Notes: a model not told the origin generated them from the letters alone. Counted from the first letter of the stretch, positions 1 through 12,797 are shown. The stretch is DNA of 64,000 nt from Macrothele yani (GCA_039090855.1 CM076999.1:117613072-117677071), one strand, 5' to 3'. Program-made: numbers and translations.

Positions 1-507
1 GAATTTTTTTTTTCGTTATTAATAATGTCAGTCAGGCTTATTCAAACTATGCCAAGTTAAAATTTATTCAATAGATACAAAATAATAAAAAAAAAGTGAA
101 TAGATTAAATAGTTTTAAGCAGCGCTTGTTTTAAAATACAACATTTTCCCCATTTTTCAAAGATCGCTAGATTTTAGCCAAACTTCAAAAACGCTGTAGC
201 TGGAGAAAAAAACAGTTTTTAGGAAAATCCTTTCAAAATATTTTATGTCTCCAATAGTTGTAACTACTGTAATTTTTTGGAACAAAACTAAAATGGTCAC
301 CTGACACATTTTGGTACTGTCTGCCTGAATTGAGATGGAATGACTCTGCATATATTAAATTCGATGTGGGTAGTATACCACTCAGGTTCAGAAAAGGTCA
401 TGGAATTTTGGTGCCAGAAATGATCTTCCTCTTCATTTAGTTATTTATGAAAAGTAGGTGATTGTATAAAAATAAGTTATGTGAGGTATGTTCAGGTGTG
501 TGCTTTG
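1..507. other. AT-rich sequence, nothing recognised
   Basis: Low-complexity AT-rich DNA left of the inverted-repeat element. Short open frames here have no recognisable motif and no splice-site support. Confidence 0.5.
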
Positions 508-960
508 TAGCCCAGTAAATAAAGGACTTGACTCGGAACAAATTAGGTAAAAGGTGAATTTTTGCAGGCTGGTAGAACTCGTCGGGCTTAGCATTTTCAC
601 AAAAGTCCCCACCCTCCCCCACTTGCTCCCCCCTATACCCCCATAAAGGGGGGAAATTTGGTCTAATACTAATCCACTCGTAACTCCCGAAATAATTGGC
701 GTACAACAATAATTTTTTTTTAATTTATTCCTCTTGATATGGTCTATAATATTTGTTGTATTCATTTTTACTATATCTCCTATAGTTTTGTTGCAATTTT
801 TGAAAACCCGCAAAATAGCACCTTTTTTCTCGACATTTTACCCAATAATTGCAATTGCCACTTCACAGAGCCAAAATTTCCGAAAAAGGTTCCAAAAAAA
901 TTGTAGCAAACTTCGTAACTTTTACAACGATATATTATTTGTCTTAATACGCTTCATAGT
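508..960 (+). repeat. Left arm of long inverted repeat
   Basis: Matches the reverse complement of about 4670-5120 over most of its length. It is interrupted by a G/C-rich tract (about 601-650) that is longer than in the other arm. Confidence 0.7.
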
Positions 961-1493
961 TTACCTTCTGTGGCACCGAAACTGTGAATGCATTGTAGCC
1001 ACAAAATGACAAAAAATCGGGCAAAACATGCAATAATTTTGCGGGGAGTATAATTTTCAACGATGGGTAAAAAATAAAAAAAGGAAAGAAAACTCAGCTT
1101 CGCACCTGCAAAAAAGTCACCAACTCTGGCCTGTTTGCTTCACATCCAACACCCCCCCCCCCCCCCGGTGGGACTAATGATTATTATGTGCAAACGAATT
1201 GTTGAATTGAAATATGACAATGTCATTTTTTCTTCTTTATACAATGCTTATAAAGTAAGAATTTAGCTCCATGCACTGGTGCTGTTTCTACAATTTCAAA
1301 ATAATTTAAAAAAAAAACATTTTCATTTTTCCTAAATGAACTTAGATTAAAATTTCGTAAAACTGTAATTAAAAAAGAAAAGGCTACAAACAAAAGCAGT
1401 GATGATTAAATTTATAACTTTTAAAATGATATATATTTTGTCTTACATTGCTTCTGTGGTTCTTTTGAATATCACACAGTTGTGGCAGAATTA

Positions 1494-3934
1494 TCATAAA
1501 TCAATATCAATGTTGTCACTTATATCAGGCTTGTTTGTGCATGACAGTCCACTGCAACGTCCACACATAGCAGAACATGTGAATCCGGCTTTTCGGCAAC
1601 TGCAGGAAATCATGCATTCTTTCTTACTGTTGCATGAAATTAAACACAAAAGTTCATCTGGTGCCCCTGGTAAAGTAGTCGCAATTGGCTTTAGTCTTCC
1701 TCCCTCTAACTTCCATCCCCAGTTGGTGGGGTCAAGTTTGTTCCCTGACCACATTTGAACTTGAAGGTATACCCGCAATAAATGCTGTCGAGCTACTGTA
1801 GGTGGAAGTTTTCCCAATTCAAAGTTTGATCTCAGTGATAGTTTAGCAATTGATTTTTGTAATAAAAGTATCTGGCATCATCTAAATTACTGTGTTTGCT
1901 CAAACCATATAAATCCAAGAGGAAGCTTTCTCCATTTTGAAAGATTTCTTCTTTTGAAGCATTAATGCGGTTGAAAACCGTTGCTTATGACTGAGCCTCT
2001 TGAGAATTTTTTATCAGGTTAACTGCCTTTTGTTTCCCAAGTCCGTAAATTGCAGACGTTGTATCACACCCTGTAATGGCATGCGTGAATAACAGACATT
2101 TGCATACATGGCTGTAAATAGATATCAGTTTTTCAATGCTGTAAAATATTGGAGGTATTGCAGCAGTGCCCGGTTTGAGAAAGTACAAAGATTTTGTTTC
2201 TTCTGGCGCCAGTGCAATTAATAAGATGATAAGGTCTGTATCCGTACCTACGGTGACTACAGTAGGGTTTAGTTTCAACATTTATAGAGGTTTGAACTAT
2301 ATCTACATCAGCATCGTTATTAACCGTGATATTAGTGGCAGAGAGGAATTTTTCTTTTAATGCTGCAATCATTCTTTTCTTATTGTGGGGATTGGACAGA
2401 AAATCAGATCAGTCTGCGCTGTGGTGCACTCCATGTTATTTGTAAATATAATGTTCGCTGACGTCCTTTTAGCAGATCTTCTTGTTTGTCCTTCCTGCTT
2501 TGTTGTTGGCGTTTCAGGGTACCCATCAAAGACAACGTAGCAATTTGTACTATAATGGGAAAGTACATCAGATATATAATTTTGCAGAATTTGATAAAAT
2601 GTTTTGCGCTTAGGCCAAGTTACTGAATGAAGGAGATAACCACCATCTATTATAACAGCTGCACCAGTAGGTATATCCTCCTGTTCAACAATACCACCAA
2701 CGAAAGATTTAATTATGGAGGAGTTTGTACCCTTTCACAGTGACATTTCATCAAATAAAGATGGTGGACGAGATGCTAGTTCATATCTGAAGTATGATTT
2801 CAATTTCAAAGGACTGTCACAAACACAAATAACTCTGTTGAACAATTGTTGTGTACTTATTGAAACTGCTTCAGATCTAACTTTCAATCCCATTCTGCCA
2901 ACAGCTTGAGTTACAACCATGTCTTTTCTGTGTAATTTAATGTCCCTGAAGTTTCCTCCAGCTAGTTTTTTCATAATTGCTGATCCTATCTCGTAAGCTG
3001 TATCACAAGTGACAGTTACATCAGATACCAAGCCAGAAGATAGACACACAAGGTCTCCAGATTGTTTCGTGAAAAGATTGTGTTGTCTCAACCAATGTGC
3101 AAATTTGGAAATATCATGTGCATCTCTAGCCTGTCGACTTTCTCTTTATTCAAAATGCTGCTCAGTGAGTGATAAAGATGGACTACCAATGAAGTCTTGT
3201 ACTGCTTCACTGATTTCTAAAAATGGTGGGACACCCAAGACCCATTTTGATAGCACGTTATCAGTTATACCTCTTCCATGGGTTAAACCACCAACTGACT
3301 TTATAGAACGCATAAGCGATTGCTCAATGCACATATCAGTCCATATTCCAGAAAAGAATTTGCCTTTTCGTCTCACTGTGAAAAAACCCTTAGAAGTGAA
3401 CATTTCATATTCTCTTTGTGTTAACTTCAACTTCAGCATTTGCTGGGCATATAAATGGGCTGACTTTGCATATGGTAGATAACCAGCAGCATGAAAATAT
3501 GGTAGCATTTCGATGACAGTGCTTAAGTGCAACTGCCAGTCCCCAGTACGTTCAGCTAAAATAAATTTCAGCATAATATTAATTTCTGCAATGAAATTCA
3601 GCCATAACTTCGATGTACGACTTGAACTTCTGATTTTTTCCAAAAACCTCGAAAAATCGTATAACGCCCTTTTGAAAAACTCATTTTCACATACTTCATT
3701 TGGCGTTATTTTTCCTTCAATTACTTTATTGTAGATGACGTCAATTTCGTCGGAGAAATTAGCTTTCACCTGGGGATATTCTTCACTCAAGGTTATCATT
3801 AGAGATGCCACAGTTAGTATGTGAGCTCGTATAGCTCTTGCGTAGGCATGTCCTGTTAGCATGTGGGTAACAGACAAGTGGCCATAAACTGTCTCCCACA
3901 GTTGTTCTAAACCACTGCCAATATGGGAATGCAT
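1494..3934 (-). pseudogene. Broken ORF: multi-copy metazoan nuclease-like / Cys-rich protein, C-terminal half
   Basis: Reading 3934 down to 1494 gives successive collinear pieces. The first, 262 aa at 3934-3146, starts MHSHIGSGLEQLWE and contains FFTVRRKGKFFSGIWTDMCI and MRSIKSVGGLTHGRGITDN. After an in-frame TAA the same frame continues at 3091-2735, then through another stop into AVIIDGGYLLHSV and YVVFDGYPETP (about 2690-2500). A further piece (2281-1985) has GTDTDLIILL and a GCDTTSA motif. The last (1817-1494) has WGWKLEGG followed by a Cys cluster, CMISCSCRKAGFTCSAMCGR. I recognise this order from uncharacterised multi-copy proteins in invertebrate genomes. The Asp-rich DTDLIILL...GCDTTSA region resembles PIN/FEN-type nucleases and the Cys cluster resembles CXC zinc motifs; both assignments are inference. 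Several stops make it a pseudogene. Family members usually have sequence before MHSHIG, not seen here. Confidence 0.6.
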
Positions 3935-4189
3935 TAAGAATTTGGTTAACTTTTTAGAGGCTAAAAATCGATCAACTTACATTTCGTTCGTTGTCTCAGC
4001 GAACCTCCCTTGCGGACATCTTGTCTATCCGATTACCTAATTCTATTTGCTTTTGTGGCATATATGCGGACAGTGGGGGAGTTTTAGGAATGCATTTTAT
4101 TCTCCCCACGTGTCAAATAAACAAATTGCGTGAGCCAATGCCTCTTATCTCTCTATCAGCACTATGTTCTTCCCGCGACAAATTCTTTG

Positions 4190-4650
4190 TAACAGAAGTG
4201 CTTAAAGTGGTTCCAACTAAAATCTCTGCCTTATGTTTCCAATGGTAAAACTTCTTCACACATTATCTTTGCAATTTATGTATTCCCAAGGATGAAAATT
4301 TGCACATCGATAAAACTTACTTTAAGTTATAGCTTGGGATAGTAAATTCTTGCTAAAACATAACCATAATTATATTAAAAATCGATAATTTTTTTTTTAG
4401 TAATGTTCAGACCTGTTAATAAACGGCGCGACCTGTACATTAATGACGTCCAAACAAATGTTGGATTTCTAAATTATGGTTATGTTTTAGCAAGTATTAG
4501 GTATCTCATACTATAACTTAAAGTTAGTTTTATCGATGTGCAAATTTTCATCCTTGGGAATACATTAATTGAGAAGAAAATATGTAAAGACGTTTTACCA
4601 TTGAAAACATTAAGCAGAAATTTTAGGTGGAACCACCTTAAGGCTGACAT
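4190..4650. repeat. Internal foldback, ~180-bp arms
   Basis: 4195-4370 matches the reverse complement of 4455-4645 (shared blocks TATTCCCAAGGATGAAAATT, TGCACATCGATAAAACT and TTGCTAAAACATAACCATAA), with an ~85-base loop. It lies just inside the right arm of the larger inverted repeat. Confidence 0.8.
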
Positions 4651-4669
4651 GGTTTAGATACAGTGTAAG

Positions 4670-5120
4670 CGAAACTATATATTGCTGTAAGACAAATAAT
4701 ATATTGTTGTAAAGGTTATAAAATTTGCTACAACTTTTATTCGGAGCCTTTTTCGGAAATTTTGGCTCTGTGAAGCGGTAATTGGAATTAATCGGGAAAA
4801 TGTCGAGAGGGAAATGTGCTATTTTGTGGGTTTTCGAAAATTGCTGCAAAACTATTGGAGATATAGTAAAAATGAATCCAACAAAATTTATAGACCATAT
4901 CAAGAGGAATAAATTAAAAAAACAATTATCACTGTACGCCAATTATTTCGGGAGTTACGAGTGGGTTAGTATTAGACCTCATTTCCCCCTTTATGGGGGG
5001 AGGGGCGGGGACTTTTGTGAAAATGCTAAGCCCAATGAGTTCTACCAGCCTGCAAAAATTCACCTTTTACCTAATTTGTTCCGGGTTTGACCCAATTTTG
5101 GCCTTTATTTACTCGGCTAT
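4670..5120 (-). repeat. Right arm of long inverted repeat
   Basis: Reverse-complement partner of 508-960. Open frames across it are shadows of the repeat, not genes. Confidence 0.7.
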
Positions 5121-5557
5121 TGGTGAGAAAATAGAAGAATGAAAAGTTCATCACAACTTGATTTGTGGTATTGCTTTGAAAAAAAAAAAAAAAAACTTTC
5201 AAACCCACCTGGTAAAATTAGGGATTTTTTTTTTTTTCAGTTTGAATCTCTTACACCTGTGTATGAAGATTCTTATGATTTTGTGCTGTTTCTGTCTACC
5301 ATGATATCACAGCATACTTTATTTTTTAAATACACCAGAGTTAAATAATTACGAAAAGCATATAGCGTATGAAATCCATTTATTTTTGTGGTGTAGTCAG
5401 CACAAATATTCGCCAAGCTTTCGCACTCCACTGGGAGGCTTTTTCAAGGCAATGATAGACACAAAAATGCAGAGAATTGGAACATGTAAAAAACGAAGAT
5501 GATTTTTGAAAATAACGCGGGGGACATCAAGAGCATATTACATGAATTTTTGTCACA

Positions 5558-7950
5558 TAATTATACAGAGCGCCGTGATGTGTTTCCATCTTTTAATAAT
5601 GTATGCCAAACCATTGGTAGTTCCGTAGAGACTTTATCATTGCATGCCACTTTGTTGGATAGGATTTCCACTGTTTCCCTGATGGCAGTCTCTTTGAAAT
5701 TCATGTAAGGGGCAATTCTTCTAATATTATTCCATACAGGAGCGGCCGAGCAATGCATGACTTCTCTGGCGAGGGCTGTATTCTGCATGTCTTACTTCAC
5801 ACTTCGTACGTGTTCTTTGCATCTAGTGTCCAAGGATTGCTTTGTCATTCCAATATATACCTTTTCCGTGTAGTCAGGATATACCAACGGTATAGCGTAC
5901 ACACCCGCCTTTTCTTTCTCACACTGTCTATCCTTGCAGCTTGATATTATATGTGATAACGGGGTCGGGGACTTCATTGCTATTAATATGCTGTATTTGC
6001 GTAATAAATTCTTTAACCAATATGTAAAGCCTGGGATATATGTGATGGATCCTGCGTATCTCATTGTCTTACTAGGCGATTTTTCTATTGCTGATATTAC
6101 ACGATTTCTCACAGTCTTATGTATTATGTCTATATCATCCTTTTTATATCCAGCCTTTAGACCTTTGCTATAGATATTCTCAACTTCTTTATTATTCAGA
6201 TAGTCGGGTTTGCATACGTTGTACGCTCTATGGAACTACGCTCTAAATGCGGAAAGTTTGTACTCCTTTGGGCAGTACGAATGAGGAGGGACAAGGTTCG
6301 GTACTGCGGTCGGTTTATAATAAACGTTAAAATCGAAGCTGGATGTTCTATTTCTTCTGAGCGCGACGTCAAGATAATTCACCGTCCCGTCTTTTTCAAG
6401 CTCCGTGGTGAACTTCATTGTATTGTGTAGGTTGTTTATCTTGCGCATGAAATCATTTAATTCATCTACTCCATGTTCCCATATGAAAAATATGTCGTCT
6501 GCATAGCGGATCCAAACTCGGGGTTTCTTGATACAATTTAAAAGGATGAGATCTTCTAGCTGTCTAAGTACTGCTTCCGCAAAGACTGCAGATAAAGTTG
6601 AACCCATCGGTGCTCCTTTAGTTTGTTTGTAGATGTTTCCATCCAACTTGAAGTAGTTGTGGTTAGTAATGAGATTTAAGGCGGCGATAATTTTCTTTGT
6701 TTGGGTTGGTGTGAATTCACGGGAAGTGACAATTATTTCTTCAAGATTTGCGACAGCTTCTGGTATAGGTATAGATGGATATAAAGACACACTGTCGAAA
6801 CTTCCCATTATGTCATTATCAAATATATTTAACCTTCTTGCGCGCTCCACAAATTCTTTTGTTGACTTGATTACGTAATCAGAGTTTTTTAAACGTTCAG
6901 AGAAGAATTTAGCTACGGATTTTACTAATATGTACGTAGGAGCTTTATTTTTTGCAACTATAGGTCTAAGGGTAGATCCAGGTTTATGATTCTTTAGTTG
7001 TCCAAAGAGTGGTGGAATTGTAGGGCCTGGTGGAAGCTTTGCTGACATTCTAATAATTTCCGGTAGATCTTTGTCCCTGGCTAGAGCTTGAACTTTCCGT
7101 ATTATGCTGTTTAGAGGATTCTTAGACTGCGGAATTGAGTCCGATTGATCAACAAAAATTCCTTAAGTTTTCCAATATAATCAGACCTGTTCATAATAGC
7201 AATCTGATTCGACTTGTCGGTTAGGGTAATCGATATTCTAGGGTCATTGCGTAGGTTCTCCAAAACTTTCTTAATCTGTCTGTCACTTTCCTTAAAGTTC
7301 CTTTTTTAATATTCCTGCTGTTAAAATTCAATACACTGCTTCTTAATTTCGATACTGCTAAACATCTGGTCATATCACAATCTTCTGCTGGAACTTGGGA
7401 GATTATACCTTCTACTTCTGATATTAACTGCTTGATTTTAGGCTTCGATGGAGGGTAATATTTTGGCCCTTGCTCCAAAACTTTTACTTGTTCGTCCGTC
7501 ATAGTTACTGTCGATTCATTTATGAAGGAGACTCTGTAATTATTAGTTCGAATCTGAGTTGATCGAAGAACCTCTAGTTTTTTGCAATGCTTCTTATTCA
7601 GGACCTCTTCCTCTCTTGAAATCAGAACACTTACTTTTCAAAGAAGTATATCAAATAAAATGGGTGGGGTTATAATCTCTAACGCCCTGTAATGTCTGAA
7701 AGTTCTGGAATTTCATTACCAGGATTCTCTTTTCCCTCACTAAGTGTGATACTGTTCTTTCGAGAAAGTCTTTCTTACGTCGCTGGAACCAGTTGTCACT
7801 CAACGCTGACTTAAACTGTAGAAACTTGAGGATGATGTTGTTCTCTTTGCAGGACACCAAGAATTCTAGGTTTGCAGTCTCCCTCACTAGTGCTTGACGG
7901 AACTTCCGAAAAAGTTTAAAAGTCGTTGATTCCATGCCCTGGTGTAGCAT
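5558..7950 (-). pseudogene. Penelope-like RT + GIY-YIG protein, copy A
   Basis: N-terminal pieces (7950-7651 with LVREKRILVMKFQNF; 7502-7221 with SEVEGIISQVPAEDCDMTR) are separated by frameshifts from a 270-aa reverse-transcriptase block (7048-6236). That block has PPLFGQLKNHKPG, LRPIVAKNKAPTY, QTKGAPMGSTLSAVFAEAVL and the catalytic YADDIFFIWEHG. A TAG at 6236-6238 ends it. Downstream the frame continues (6112-5558) with GVYAIPLVYPDYTEKVYIGM and TRCKEHVRS, the GIY-YIG homing-endonuclease-like domain of this class. The RT would copy RNA at a nick made by the endonuclease. Catalytic Asp pair is kept, but stops and frameshifts make the copy inactive. Confidence 0.9.
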
Positions 7951-8023
7951 CGGTAAATTTATTTTTTATATACACCAGAGTTGAATAATTACGAAACGCA
8001 TATAGCGTATGAAATCCGTTTAT

Positions 8024-8839
8024 TTTCTTGACGTCGCGCTCAGAAGAAATAGAACATCCAGCTTCGATTTTAACGTTTATTATAAACCGACCGCAGTACC
8101 GAACCTTGTCCCTCCTCATTCGCACTGCCCAAAGGAGTACAAACTTTCCGCATTTAGAGCGTGGTTCCATAGAGCGTACAACGTATGCAAACCCGACTAA
8201 CTGAATAATAAAGAAGTCGAGAATATCTATAGCAAAGGTCTAAACTCTGGATATAAGAAGGATGATATAGACATAGTACATAAGACTGTGAGAAATCGTG
8301 TAATATCAGCAATAGAAAAATCGCCTAGTAAGACAATGAGATACGCAGGATCCATCACATATATCCCAGGCTTTACATATTGGTTAAAGAATTTATTACG
8401 CAAATACAGCATATTAATAGCAATGAAGTCCCCGACCCCGTTATCACATATAATATCAAGCTGCAAGGATAGACAGTGTGAGAAAGAAAAGGCGGGTGTG
8501 TACGCTATACTGTTGGTATATCCTGACTACACGGAAAAGGTATATATTGGAATGACAAAGCAATCCTTGGACACTAGATGCAAAGAACACGTACGAAGTG
8601 TGAAGCAAGACATGCAGAATACAGCCCTCGCCAGAGAAGTCATGCATTGCTCGGCCGCTCCTGTATGGAATAATATTAGAAGAATTGCCCCTTACACGAA
8701 TTTCAAAGAGACTGCCATCAGGGAAACAGTGGAAATCCTATCCAACAAAGTGGCATGCAATGATATAGTCTCTACGGAACTACCAATAGTTTGGCATACA
8801 TTATTAAAAGATGGAAACACATCACGGCGCTCTGTATAA
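8024..8839 (+). pseudogene. Penelope-like protein, copy B (3' part)
   Basis: Begins inside the end of the RT domain (FLDVALRRNRTSSFDFNVYY), so it is 5'-truncated. It reaches a TAA at 8198-8200, then resumes at 8288-8839 as a 183-aa frame with the GIY-YIG block (GVYAILLVYPDYTEKVYIGM, TRCKEHVRSVKQDM). Copy A has TAT where B has the TAA, while B has TGG where A has its TAG. The two nonsense changes are therefore private to each copy. Identity between copies looks high, so they are young relative to most elements here. Confidence 0.9.
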
Positions 8840-10388
8840 TTACGTGACAAAAATTCATGTAATATGCTTGCGATGTCCCCCGCGTTATTTTCAAAAATCA
8901 TCTTCGTTCTTTACATGTTCCAATTCTCTGCATTTTTGTGTCTATCATTGCCTTGAAAAAGCCTCCCAGTGGAGTGCGAAAGCTTGGCGAATATTTGTGC
9001 TGACTACACCACGAAAATAAACGGATTTCTTACGCTATATGCGTTTCATAATTATCAGAGCATATTTCAGGGCTTGCAAAATGAAATCCCCTTAAATTTT
9101 CCACAAGTAACGGATTTAATATTCCATATAATTTCATGCTTTTAATATGGTGCTAGGTTGACAGAAATCTGATTTTATTACTATACCACAATTACAAAAA
9201 TTACATGCTATAGGACAAGTAATCCTTGGGTGCCAGAATGAAAAGTAATGCAGTCCTTCCACTTGCTGCTCTTACAGTTTAAATAGTAGTCATTCAAGCT
9301 TATACAACAACTGGATTGTATTGTTAGGTACTGTTTCACACGTTATTCGATAGTTTTAGCTATGCGGGAGTACTATTTATTGCACATTGAAAACTGTATA
9401 TATTATCAACATATTCTCAAATTTAGCATGGTATATTGTTATTCTTACCTTTTTTCCACACAGGCCGTCCTTCCTGCTCAATGTCGTCCGTCCAACGGGT
9501 GTGGTCATCCAGGCGTGCACGAAATGAAACATCACATTGAGAAATAAACGTTGTTGTTGTTATCACAGTTGAATAAAATATAAAAACTGCTTGAATGAAG
9601 ACCATTAAAGACGAATGAATGTTTAAAAGAACTTTGATGATGCTTTAAAGGAAATATTCAAGACTGAATGAGTCTAAGGCAATAAAGGAAGGTATAGACT
9701 TACCTAACAAAGAACGTTAAAAGTGGAAATACCTTGACAAAAAGCACAAAATGAGAAACATCCAGTGGAACTATTCCTCCCATGTAGCTGTACTCAAACT
9801 AGTTTCGACTGCTGCACTGCAGTTATCTTCGGTGGGGTTCATTTCGTTCGCCGACTGCGACGTCTGATGTTGAACTGTTCCTCAGATATTTCAATGGGCT
9901 ATGTAGCAAACTTGTAGATTTGAATTCATATCTTTATCAGTGGGTGTGATTAAATTTGTTTTCCAAAAGATTGTTATGTTACTATGTCATTGTTTAAAAT
10001 AAAATTATCTACATGTTTTTTACATAAGTTACTTCAGGAATTCTTTCTCCAGGAACTTTAAATTGGGGGATGATGCTGAAAAAATGGGGGATTAAATTGA
10101 TAGGATTAAAAATGGAGGGGAACTTCAAAAAATGAAAAAATATTGAACTTCTTATAGTTGAAACCTATTAAAAATGGGCATTTCCCCCAAAAAACTACAC
10201 CCAGTATTTTGTTTTTGTGCTATTTTTATTTTCTATCTCCTGTCTGAAACCTTCCCTCAACAAGGAAAAGGTAGCTAAGGATTGACATGAGTTACTGAAA
10301 CAGCAGCTATTGATATTTTCTCTGGAACTTGTGCAGAAAAAAAACATCAGGGTTCTATATAATAAGACTTCAAATTATATATGTACAG

Positions 10389-10530
10389 CAGGGGCTGTGC
10401 TGGCTTTTCAAAAGTTTTTGCCAATTTAGTCACCAACTTCAATTTGTTTTCGCCAAAGCTTTTTTTCCCATCGCCAAAACGATTTTGTTTTCGCAAATTG
10501 CGAAGATGGCGATCCACAGCACCACCCCTG
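10389..10530. mobile_element. Short hAT-like MITE
   Basis: 142 bases bounded by CAGGGGCTGTGCTGG and CACAGCACCACCCCTG, i.e. inverted CAGGGG ends typical of hAT elements. The inside is AT-rich and non-coding. No convincing 8-bp target duplication is seen. Confidence 0.5.
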
Positions 10531-10666
10531 TTCAGTATATTGCATTGCGGTGGAAGGTACTTCAAGGAAAAGCCGAGGAGTTCATGCAAATGCTAACTGC
10601 TATTGATAACTATGCTATATGTTAATAAACAGGACTAATACAAATAAAAATAAAAACATATAAATA

Positions 10667-10748
10667 TACACCGTGGAACCTGGTGTATACATTTTTCGAA
10701 GGACTCACATATAAATAAGAAAAATGTGTAAATGAGGTTCTACTGTAT
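10667..10748. repeat. Small inverted-repeat element
   Basis: Ends TACACCGTGGAACCTGGTGT and, reversed, TATACAGTAGAACCTCATTT match over about 20 bases. Resembles Tigger-derived miniature elements; low confidence. Confidence 0.35.
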
Positions 10749-12797
10749 ATACTTTTTGTAGTATATGAAAAAATACGGTCACCATTAAAGAAAGCTGAGA
10801 GAAGTTTTGAAAAATATTAAATAAAAATACCTTGAATAAACAGATTTGAAAATTACCTGAACATGCAATATTTCTGCAGAGGGCAAATTAAATAACTTAC
10901 AAGCAACCCAAATGCTCATACTTCCTTTTCAATAGGAAATTTGTGAAATATTTACCGGATATTTTTAAGGCATCAGAATTTTAGGCAAAATTAAAATTGT
11001 CTGGTGTTGCTCCAAAGGTCATAATGCCTCTGTAAACTACAAAGAAAGGCAGAGAGAGAGGAATATTTATACTGAATCCTGTGAAACGAAAAGCAAAGCA
11101 TTTTCCTAACTGTAAAAGAATTAAAAAAGAAAAACCCTAGAAAAAGTAGAAACATATGGGGCCATTCAGCATGTTTTTTTAAAGGGCAAGGCATTACAAA
11201 TGTTCACACAATTTCTACCACTACCAAGTGGAGTTTTGGTTTCTGTCTGTGTATCTTACTTGTAGCTAATATTAAATTTATACAGGAATTTAGGCAATTA
11301 ATTAAGCAAACGACACATCCATTTGCCCAACCCAAAACTAGTCCAAAAACAAATGTACTTTTGCAAATTTTTGGAGACAAAGAAAACAATTACAGAAAAT
11401 TGTAACAAACTGAAAATTAAGTAGGAAAAGTCAAAACGTGGGAAAAAATAAGACATTAAAAGGAAAAGTTTACAGTAAATCTAAAAGTGAAGAAATATAT
11501 AAACTCTGTAGTCAGCGAGACCTATTTAAAAAGGGAAGAATGAATTTCTATTAAGATTACTGCTATAATTTGGAAAGAACTAGATCTCAACAGAAATATT
11601 GTGAGAGGGGGGCACTCTCGCGAGTTCAGAAGCCAAAACAATGAGTTCTTTGTGTCTGTAAATTTTGAACATAGCTGAGAAAAAGGGTTTCACAAATGAA
11701 TAAGTTACCAACAGAAACAAAACTAGGGCAAATTTCAAGAAAACAAATTTTTCTGAAAAGCAAGCAAATGCAATAAACAGTGAAAGAAAAATGAAAGAGC
11801 CAAAATTTCTTTCAGCAAACTGAGAAGAGAAAAAGTCAGAAAGAGCACATGCCTAAGGAAAAGACAAAGTGTTAATCGAGAGGGGTGTAAGATAGTTGAT
11901 TCGTATAAAAAAAAAAAATAAAAAAAAATGCATACCACGCACAAACACCAAGAAAGAAATAGTGAGTGAAAATTAGCGACAAGGACATTCATGAGACAGC
12001 AGCATATACTGCCAAAAAGAGACGTAAAAAACAGCATTCATGAGACGATGTGCACCAAAATACTAAATGTAAGAATGCATTGAAAGTTTCAGCAGGTCAA
12101 GGACAAAAGACCCGGAAAGTAATATGGTTTCGAGAAACATGGCGTGGCGAAAGGCCTCAGCCAAGTATAAGCTTGACTGCCTTTGATCCACGTGTTTCCG
12201 GGAGAAAGAGGGGACAGTGTATGTATGGTTTCATCTATTATATTAATAGTTACATTATATAATATACTAATACAATAACGTAGTAATAAAGTTAACTAGT
12301 AAGGTTTTACGGAAAATTGATTAAAATAGAGGTTTGCTGAAAAGGATTGTTAAAAAAGGCTAATAATTAGTCCTTCTTTCAAAAAATGAATTACAAAATT
12401 AATAAAAACTTAAAAATAATAAAATATAATCTAAAATTGATCAAGTCTATTTTCTACTTAATGTGTGAAAGCCTTCTCTCCCTGATGACATAAAAACAAA
12501 CAAACAGACAGTCGGAAGAAGTAATGTGCTATTAATGTGGGAAAATGAATAGATTAAGAAGGTGAGTTATTCTTACAAAATTAGTTATGTAATTAATTTT
12601 GTTTTGACACGTTTTTACTCAAAAACTTATTAATACTTTTCATGTCCTTATAGGTAATTGTGATTTGTGTTGAGAACATTTTTCTCACTCAAATAGTGCT
12701 GTATCCAAACATTAAGGTAATTCACATATTTACTAAATGGAGTGCTATGGTAAAGTTGGATGTCTGCACAATTGCTCAGGACATGTTGTATGGACTA

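Larger units (their letters stand above)
508..5120 (-). mobile_element. Candidate DNA transposon with ~450-bp inverted terminal repeats
   Basis: The stretch 508-~960 recurs as its reverse complement at ~4670-5120. Both outer ends read TAGCC(C/G)AGTAAATAAAGG, and the arms share blocks such as CTAATTTGTTCCG, TTCGGGAGTTACGAGTGG and GGAGATATAGTAAAAATGAA. Between the arms lies a broken minus-strand reading frame (1494-3934). Long inverted repeats around one coding region suggest a DNA transposon of about 4.6 kb. I cannot assign a superfamily because no DDE core is readable and no clear target duplication is visible. Alternatives are a foldback element, or an inverted segmental duplication around a multi-copy gene fragment. 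Confidence 0.5.
5332..9055. mobile_element. Penelope-like elements, two copies head to head
   Basis: Copy A reads on the minus strand (about 7960 to 5390) and a 5'-truncated copy B on the plus strand (8024-9050); their 3' parts form a ~1-kb inverted repeat. A ~55-base terminal motif (ACCAGAGTT.AATAATTACG...ATAGCGTATGAAATCC) occurs at 5332-5392 and 7968-8024, and reversed at about 9018-9055. Penelope-like elements typically leave truncated neighbouring copies with such shared ends (pLTRs). RT and GIY-YIG endonuclease domains are both readable, which fixes the class. Confidence 0.9.
9060..12797. other. AT-rich intergenic or intron sequence
   Basis: No exon with splice borders and no transposon protein is visible, apart from the two small MITE-like repeats listed separately. 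Open frames are short and of low complexity. Confidence 0.5.

Noticed and set aside
445..1009. Coding regions in the left inverted-repeat arm
   Set aside because: The matching arm shows the same frames disrupted; no motif or splice evidence.
5332..9055. LTR retrotransposon reading of the repeated ends
   Set aside because: The proteins are Penelope-type RT with GIY-YIG; no integrase, protease or gag is present.
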